Source: Lachnospiraceae bacterium UBA7729
Lineage (GTDB): Bacteria; Bacillota; Clostridia; Lachnospirales; Lachnospiraceae
NCBI GenBank assembly: GCA_002482005.1
Contig: DLFD01000064.1
Coordinates: 26,833-90,832, forward strand
Direction of reading: 5' to 3'
DNA: 64,000 nucleotides
The notes under the pieces were generated by a model that was not told the DNA's origin, ran no database searches, and worked only from the letters and a program-made list of their open reading frames with translations. Below, piece by piece: positions 59,605-64,000 of the stretch. The position numbers and the translations under genes were made by a program. Numbering within the stretch: position 1 is the first letter of the stretch; the number at the start of each line of letters is the position of its first letter.

Positions 59605-60642
59605 ATGCTGCATATCATACTGGCGATCCTTAAGGTGATCGGGATTATCCTGCTGGTCATCCTGGGCATCGTCCTTGCCCTGGTCCTGCTGATCCTGTTC
59701 GTGCCGGTCCGGTACGACGCCCATCTGGTGAAAGAGGATGAGCCGCTTCACGCAGAGGGAAGGTTCGGCTGGCTGTTTCATCTTGCCGGCGGAGACTTCT
59801 GCTATCAGGACAAAAAGGCAGAGATCCGGCTGAAGCTGCTTGGGAAAGTGCTAAAAACGTTCCATATTCCGAAAGGTATGGAAGAGACAGCGGAAAGTGA
59901 AACTCTGCCGCAGCCTGAGAAGACAGCGGAAAGTGAAACTCCGCCGCAGCCTGAGAAGGCAGCGGAAAGTGAAACTCCGCCGCAGCCTGAGAAGGCAGCG
60001 GAACATGAAACTCCGCGCAGGCCTGAGAAAGCTGCGGAGAAAAGATCCCGCAGGTCCGGAAGGGCAGGCGGGAGAGGCCGTATGAAGCAAGCGCTTCGGA
60101 ATGCCGCGGATAAGGTCCGCCTCCTTGGAGATAAGATCTGGAACCTGGCTATGAGGGCGCTCGAGGCGCCTTCGGATATCGGGGACCGGATCGATGGCCT
60201 TGCAGATGGAACTGACCGGAAGATCCGGAAATTATCGGAAAAAGCGGGGCCTTTTGTAAGCGAGGATGCCTTCGCTTTTTATGGGAGGGCTCTTCGATAT
60301 CTCGGAAAGTTCTTTAACAGCTGCAGATTCCGGCGCTTCGAAGGCTATCTGCTTGCAGGGACCGGAGAGCCTGACAGGACAGGAGAACTCATCGGGTTTC
60401 TATATCTGGTCCTCCCGCAGGCATCCGGAAACTATGAAATTCAGCCGGACTTCTATCAGAAAGTATTCCGCACGGATACCAGGCTGAAGGGACATGTAAG
60501 ACTGAACCACGCGCTTATGCTGCTGCTGAGACTGCTGAAAGATAAGGAGTTCCGCAGGCTTCTCAGGGTCATCAGGCATAAGAAGGACCGAAGGAAAACT
60601 GCTTCGGGCAAAAGAAGGAACAGGAAAAGGAAGCTTCGCTGA
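59605..60642 (+). CDS. DUF2953 domain protein (YtfI-like)
   Basis: A 345-residue protein: one N-terminal membrane helix (about 5-35), a DUF2953-type beta region (VPVRYDAHL, EGRFGWLFHLAGG), a repeat-rich insert (about 92-143), then the rest of the domain with GRALRYLGKFFNSCRFRRF-like and TGELIGFLYLVLPQ segments and a basic tail. In Bacillus, YtfI lies next to YtfJ/GerW, the same arrangement as here. Function is unknown, perhaps in sporulation. The ATG follows GGTGAAAG. Confidence 0.8.
   Translation: MLHIILAILKVIGIILLVILGIVLALVLLILFVPVRYDAHLVKEDEPLHAEGRFGWLFHLAGGDFCYQDKKAEIRLKLLGKVLKTFHIPKGMEETAESETLPQPEKTAESETPPQPEKAAESETPPQPEKAAEHETPRRPEKAAEKRSRRSGRAGGRGRMKQALRNAADKVRLLGDKIWNLAMRALEAPSDIGDRIDGLADGTDRKIRKLSEKAGPFVSEDAFAFYGRALRYLGKFFNSCRFRRFEGYLLAGTGEPDRTGELIGFLYLVLPQASGNYEIQPDFYQKVFRTDTRLKGHVRLNHALMLLLRLLKDKEFRRLLRVIRHKKDRRKTASGKRRNRKRKLR
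59887..60030 (+). repeat. Four 36-bp tandem units in the DUF2953 gene
   Basis: Units start at 59887, 59923, 59959 and 59995 and encode a 12-residue motif like TAESETPPQPEK. The second and third units are nearly identical at DNA level. Confidence 0.95.
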
Positions 60643-60682
60643 AGAGCGGACGACATACTATTGAACCGGAGGAATTACAGGG

Positions 60683-61081
60683 ATGGCAGAACATTTTGAT
60701 ACGACAGTCGGCGCACTGTTCAAGGGGATGGAAGAGTTTGTGACGAGCAAGACAGTCGTGGGAGAACCGATCAAAGTTCAGGATACGACGATCCTTCCCC
60801 TGATCGATGTCAGCTTCGGCATCGCGGCTTCCGCGAGAAATGAATCCCAGAGGAGCAATGGAGGCGGAGGGATGGGAGGCAAGATGTCCCCGAGCGCACT
60901 CCTTGTGATCAAGGATGGCAGCACAAGGCTGATCAATATCCGGAACCAGGATTCCATCTCCAGACTGATCGATATGGCGCCGGACCTGATCAATCGTTTC
61001 ACACCGGGAAAGAAGAAGGAAGATACTCCGGAAGAGAGACAGGCGATGGAAGACGCTGCAAAAGACGAGAAGAAGTTCTGA
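60683..61081 (+). CDS. GerW family sporulation protein (YtfJ)
   Basis: A 132-residue protein matching the GerW/YtfJ family: VGALFKGMEEFVTSKTVVGE, PLIDVSFGIAASA, a Gly-rich stretch (GGGGMGGKMSPSA) and LLVIKDGSTRLINI. In Bacillus it is a forespore protein needed for germination with some germinants. Its presence suggests a spore-forming host. It follows the DUF2953 gene with GGAGG upstream. Confidence 0.9.
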   Translation: MAEHFDTTVGALFKGMEEFVTSKTVVGEPIKVQDTTILPLIDVSFGIAASARNESQRSNGGGGMGGKMSPSALLVIKDGSTRLINIRNQDSISRLIDMAPDLINRFTPGKKKEDTPEERQAMEDAAKDEKKF

Positions 61082-61240
61082 AAGAAAACAGCGGGGCCTT
61101 GGCTTGGAGAGAGCAGGGCAGCAGCATGCAGGCAGGGCCTTTTCATAAGGACTGCCTGGGTGCTGACTGCCTTTTCTGTTTTCCAGGCAATCATCAGACT
61201 GCTGCCTTAAGCCTCTCTGAGAAGCCCCATGCAAGCATGG

Positions 61241-61274
61241 GCGGCGCTTTGCGGCTCGTAGCCTTACAAAAAAA
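61241..61274 (-). repeat. Terminator-linked dispersed element, minus-strand copy
   Basis: Read on the minus strand it continues from the rpmB terminator T-run as TTGTAAGGCTACGAGC, then CGCAAAGCGCCGCCCATGC. The second part matches the copy at 45046 (CAAAGCGCCGC-CATGC). Confidence 0.75.
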
Positions 61275-61300
61275 GATCTGCGGAACCTCCGCAGATCTTT
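61271..61300 (-). terminator. Intrinsic terminator of rpmB
   Basis: A perfect 13-bp stem (AAAGATCTGCGGA / TCCGCAGATCTTT) with a 3-nt loop is followed, on the minus strand, by a run of T. Confidence 0.92.
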
Positions 61301-61325
61301 CAGCTTACCGTATTCAAGAGAAGAT

Positions 61326-61511
61326 TCAGCCTCTCTCAACTTTGCCGGACTTAAGGCACTGAGCGCAGACATAGATCTTCTTGTTAGCGCCGTTAACCTT
61401 AGCGGTGACGCGCTTGATGTTCGACTTCCACATATGGTTGGATCTTCTGTGGGAATGGGAAACGTTGTTTCCGAAATGAGCACCTTTACCGCAGATTGCA
61501 CATACAGCCAT
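61326..61511 (-). CDS. rpmB: 50S ribosomal protein L28
   Basis: A 61-residue zinc-ribbon form of L28: MAVCAICGKGAHFGNNVSHSH, RRSNHMWKSNIKRV and YVCAQCLKSGKVER, with two CxxC pairs. An ORF start at 61544 adds residues before the true ATG at 61511, which has AAGGAGGTG upstream. It stands alone with its own promoter and terminator and diverges from asp23. Confidence 0.97.
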   Translation of the reverse strand: MAVCAICGKGAHFGNNVSHSHRRSNHMWKSNIKRVTAKVNGANKKIYVCAQCLKSGKVERG

Positions 61512-61640
61512 CCTGAGCACCTCCTTATAAGATTGCACCCGCATGTATAAGTGGCTTCAGCAGACCAGTGCAGCGGGAATATCTCATCTTCCTTTACGAT
61601 TTATCGCAGACTTAACCTACGCGTTAATCGCGACTTTCAT

Positions 61641-61669
61641 ATTCTATCAGAATAGAAGGGGGATTGCAA
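61641..61669 (-). promoter_or_regulatory. Predicted promoter of rpmB
   Basis: On the minus strand, TTGCAA and TAGAAT are 17 bp apart with an extended -10 (TTCTGATAGAAT). Confidence 0.65.
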
Positions 61670-61692
61670 GAGGAAATGGAAGAAAATAGATG

Positions 61693-61721
61693 TTTTCATT
61701 TACATGCTATTCTGATAAAAT
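61693..61721 (+). promoter_or_regulatory. Predicted promoter of asp23-fakA
   Basis: TTTTCA and TAAAAT are 17 bp apart, with TTCTGATAAAAT around the -10. An 11-bp perfect inverted repeat (61645-61655 and 61707-61717) results from this same sequence being used in both divergent promoters. Confidence 0.55.
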
Positions 61722-61751
61722 AAAACCGACTATGAAGTCAGGAGGTTTCCT

Positions 61752-62108
61752 ATGAGCGTTCGAATGGAAAACAAACTTGGATCGATCGTCATCGACACGA
61801 ATGTCATCGCAACTTATGCGGGTTCCGTGGCTGTGGAATGCTTCGGGATCGTCGGTATGGCAAGCGTGAACATGAAGGATGGTCTGGTGAAGCTTCTGGG
61901 CCGCGACAGCCTCGGACACGGGATCAGTGTTCATGTGAACAATCAGAAGATCACTCTGGATTTTCATGTGATCATCTCCTATGGGGTAAGCATCCAGGCG
62001 GTGACGGACAACCTTATCAGCAATGTCAAGTATAAGCTTGAATCATTTACAGGGATGGAGATCGAGAGGATCAACATCTATGTTGAGGGCGTTAAGGTAA
62101 TTGACTGA
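61752..62108 (+). CDS. Asp23/Gls24 family envelope stress protein (YloU-like)
   Basis: A 118-residue Asp23-family protein: KLGSIVIDTNVIATYAGSVA, CFGIVGMAS, HVNNQKITLDFHVIISYGV and VKYKLESFTGMEIERINIYV. Family members are membrane-associated or cytosolic and linked to cell-envelope homeostasis. It is regularly upstream of a DhaL-type fatty acid kinase gene, as here. AGGAGG precedes the ATG. Confidence 0.93.
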   Translation: MSVRMENKLGSIVIDTNVIATYAGSVAVECFGIVGMASVNMKDGLVKLLGRDSLGHGISVHVNNQKITLDFHVIISYGVSIQAVTDNLISNVKYKLESFTGMEIERINIYVEGVKVID

Positions 62109-62150
62109 TAGGGAAGAGGGCAGGGACTGCTCTTCGGGAGGATTTTCACT

Positions 62151-63866
62151 TTGAGTACGAATTCAATAGATGCACAGCTGATGGCGAAGATGTTCCTCGC
62201 CGGGGCTAAAAATCTTGAATCAAAAAAAGAATGGATCAATGAGCTGAATGTGTTCCCCGTCCCGGATGGCGATACGGGAACAAACATGTCTCTCACGATC
62301 AAATCTGCCGCCGAGGAAGTAAGACACATTGAGAATGTCTCTCTCGAGACAGTCTCGAAGGCAATTTCTTCCGGTTCCCTCAGAGGGGCAAGGGGCAATT
62401 CCGGCGTTATCCTTTCTCAGCTTTTCAGAGGCTGCAGCAAGGTCTGGAGGAATGAGACAGAGATCACGCCGGTCAATACGGCTTCAGCGTTCCGGAAGGC
62501 AGTTGAGACTGCATACAAGGCTGTCATGCAGCCGAAGGAAGGTACGATCCTCACGGTCGCAAAGTCAGGCGCGGTGAAGGCGGAGGAGCTTGTGTCGGAG
62601 AATCCGGACATTCCGATGGAAGATCTTCTTCGCAAGGTGATCGATTTCATGGATGAGACCCTTCAGAAGACACCGGAGATGCTGCCGGTCCTGAAGGAAG
62701 CAGGAGTCGTTGATTCCGGCGGACAGGGACTTGTCCAGATCATGAAGGGTGTTCTGAATGGCTTCCTCGGGATCGAGATCGAGGAAGAGGAGCTTCCTCC
62801 GAGAAAGTTCAACTATCGTGTGGAATATATCCTGAACTGCAGGGAGCATCTTTCGAGAGAAGACCGTCTCAAGTTTGTGAACTTCCTTGAATCGATCGGA
62901 TCCGATGTGGCTGCAGAACGCTGTGAGCAGGGTCTCAAGATCCATGTGAACACGGATGATCCAGGCGCTGTCCTGACTTACGGGATCGGGCTCGGGACGA
63001 TGTCCAGGATCCACGTCATCAATAATATCGACCGGCCGGTCTATCCGCTGCATATCTTCGATGACAAGGAACTTGAGGAAGCGATGAAGAATCCTGAGGC
63101 GGATACCGAGACCGGGGAAGCGGCTGCCCAGGAAGAAGCAGGGAGTGAAACTGCAGGGGAAGCAGCTTCGGCATCCTTAAGCGTCAGCGCTGCCAACGCG
63201 CCCCATAAGGAGGTTGGCTTCGTCGCAGTATCGATCGGTGACGGACTGGGAAGTATCTTCCACGACCTTGGGGTCGATTCTCTGATCGAGGGCGGTCAGA
63301 CCATGAATCCGTCCACGGATGATGTCATGAAGGCGGTCGAACAGGTGAATGCCGATACGGTATTCATCCTGCCCAACAACAAGAATATCATCCTGGCTGC
63401 CCAGCAGGCCCAGAATCTGATCCATGACAAGCAGATCATCGTCATCCCGACCAGGACGATCCCGCAGGGCATCACAGCCATGGTCGATTACATGCCGGAG
63501 AAAACTCCTGCTGAGAATGAGGCGGCCATGCGCGAAGAGATCATGGCGGTCAAGACCGTTGAGCTGACTTATGCCGTCCGCGATACCAGGATCGGTGAGA
63601 ATGTGATCCACAACGGCGATATCATGGGCGTCGGAGATCATGGCATCATCGCGGTCGGAACGGATATCGATGAGACAGCTGTCGACTCTCTGAAGAAGAT
63701 GGTAGACGATGATTCCGAGCTGATCTCCGTCTACTATGGCAGGGAGATGAGCGAGGAAAAGGCTGACGCCCTTTCTGAGAAGATCAGGGCTGAATTCCCG
63801 GACTGCGATGTTGAAGTGAACGCAGGCGGACAGCCGATCTATTATTACATCATCTCCGTAGAGTAA
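62151..63866 (+). CDS. fakA: DhaL-domain fatty-acid-kinase-like protein (FakA/YloV)
   Basis: A 571-residue protein with an N-terminal DhaL ATP-binding domain (1-200; NVFPVPDGDTGTNMSLT gives the metal-binding Asp residues, then GSLRGARGNSGVILSQ), a middle domain and a C-terminal DegV-partner-binding domain. FakA phosphorylates fatty acids held by FakB (DegV) proteins for membrane lipid synthesis; no FakB gene is in the window. An acidic Ala/Glu linker lies at about 315-345. It starts with TTG, supported by GGGAGGA eight bases upstream. Confidence 0.92.
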   Translation: MSTNSIDAQLMAKMFLAGAKNLESKKEWINELNVFPVPDGDTGTNMSLTIKSAAEEVRHIENVSLETVSKAISSGSLRGARGNSGVILSQLFRGCSKVWRNETEITPVNTASAFRKAVETAYKAVMQPKEGTILTVAKSGAVKAEELVSENPDIPMEDLLRKVIDFMDETLQKTPEMLPVLKEAGVVDSGGQGLVQIMKGVLNGFLGIEIEEEELPPRKFNYRVEYILNCREHLSREDRLKFVNFLESIGSDVAAERCEQGLKIHVNTDDPGAVLTYGIGLGTMSRIHVINNIDRPVYPLHIFDDKELEEAMKNPEADTETGEAAAQEEAGSETAGEAASASLSVSAANAPHKEVGFVAVSIGDGLGSIFHDLGVDSLIEGGQTMNPSTDDVMKAVEQVNADTVFILPNNKNIILAAQQAQNLIHDKQIIVIPTRTIPQGITAMVDYMPEKTPAENEAAMREEIMAVKTVELTYAVRDTRIGENVIHNGDIMGVGDHGIIAVGTDIDETAVDSLKKMVDDDSELISVYYGREMSEEKADALSEKIRAEFPDCDVEVNAGGQPIYYYIISVE

Positions 63867-63947
63867 GGATCGGGAGATCCTGAGGCCGGCAGAGGATCGG
63901 CCGGACGCAGGAGACATGCCTTTCGGAGATCCATGAACATGCAGGGA

Positions 63948-63979
63948 AAAGACACAGGCCTGGTCCTGTGTCTTTCTTT
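63948..63979 (+). terminator. Intrinsic terminator after fakA
   Basis: A perfect 11-bp stem (AAAGACACAGG / CCTGTGTCTTT) with a 6-nt loop is followed by CTTT. Confidence 0.88.
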
Positions 63980-64000
63980 GTAAGGCTACGAGCCACATGG
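63976..64000 (+). repeat. Terminator-linked dispersed element, cut by the window edge
   Basis: CTTTGTAAGGCTACGAGC followed by CACATGG matches the copy at 43605-43630 and starts in the T-run of the fakA terminator. The rest lies outside the window. Confidence 0.75.

Overview
This window reads like a chromosomal core segment from a Gram-positive anaerobe of the Clostridia, most like Lachnospiraceae. That is an inference from gene content, not from a database match. The pointers are an extended (388-residue) PRPP synthetase, the UPF0210/ACT pair, a DUF512-der-plsY block, a metF-fchA-folD one-carbon block, a GerW (YtfJ) sporulation protein beside a DUF2953 protein, the rplS-lepB-rbgA-rnhB-yraN cluster and a FakA-like protein after Asp23. 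Base composition looks a little above half G+C, genes are closely packed and AGGAGG-type ribosome binding sites are common. I see no phage, insertion sequence, CRISPR array, toxin system or rRNA. There is one tRNA.

Layout. 0-9 kb: partial lactonase-like propeller, aroC, a rhomboid-like membrane protein with a zinc ribbon, an LtaS-type sulfatase and a large GH2 beta-galactosidase. 9-14 kb: ribosomal L19, two signal peptidase I paralogs, rbgA, rnhB, yraN and pgeF. 14-19 kb: prs (minus) diverging from DUF512-der-plsY. 19-22 kb: an ABC importer of the TrpXYZ type. 22-27 kb: metF-fchA-folD, a patatin-like lipase and gdhA. 27-37 kb: a wall-binding GH73 hydrolase, a VWA surface protein, a PIN-domain protein with peptide repeats, tcdA, tRNA-Gly(CCC), mgtE and a GH13 amylase. 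36.5-43.5 kb: a zinc-finger membrane protein translationally coupled to polA, then coaE, walJ-like and ACT-UPF0210. 44-47 kb: a polar amino-acid ABC importer. 46.7-47.8 kb: 1.1 kb of non-coding DNA filled with several repeat families. 47.8-50.7 kb: cobalamin salvage (cobU, cobS, a short cobU-like gene, a cobC-like phosphatase). 50.7-58.5 kb: ruvA-ruvB, zapA-like, a U32 peptidase and an FtsW/PBP pair with overlapping reading frames. 58.7-64 kb: Nudix, a small unknown, DUF2953, gerW, rpmB (minus) diverging from asp23-fakA.

Most genes are housekeeping. The unusual material is mainly non-coding or repetitive: (i) a dispersed element of about 45 nt that in all five copies directly follows an intrinsic terminator or terminator-like hairpin; (ii) an array of eight ~30-nt units followed by a field of CATGC-stem hairpins; (iii) palindromic repeats ending at the cobU promoter; (iv) about a dozen minisatellites, some in frame inside proteins; (v) two enzymes with an expected active-site residue replaced (signal peptidase 2 Lys to Arg; amylase region-I His to Gln). 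Promoters listed are hexamer matches counted by eye, not experimentally known sites.
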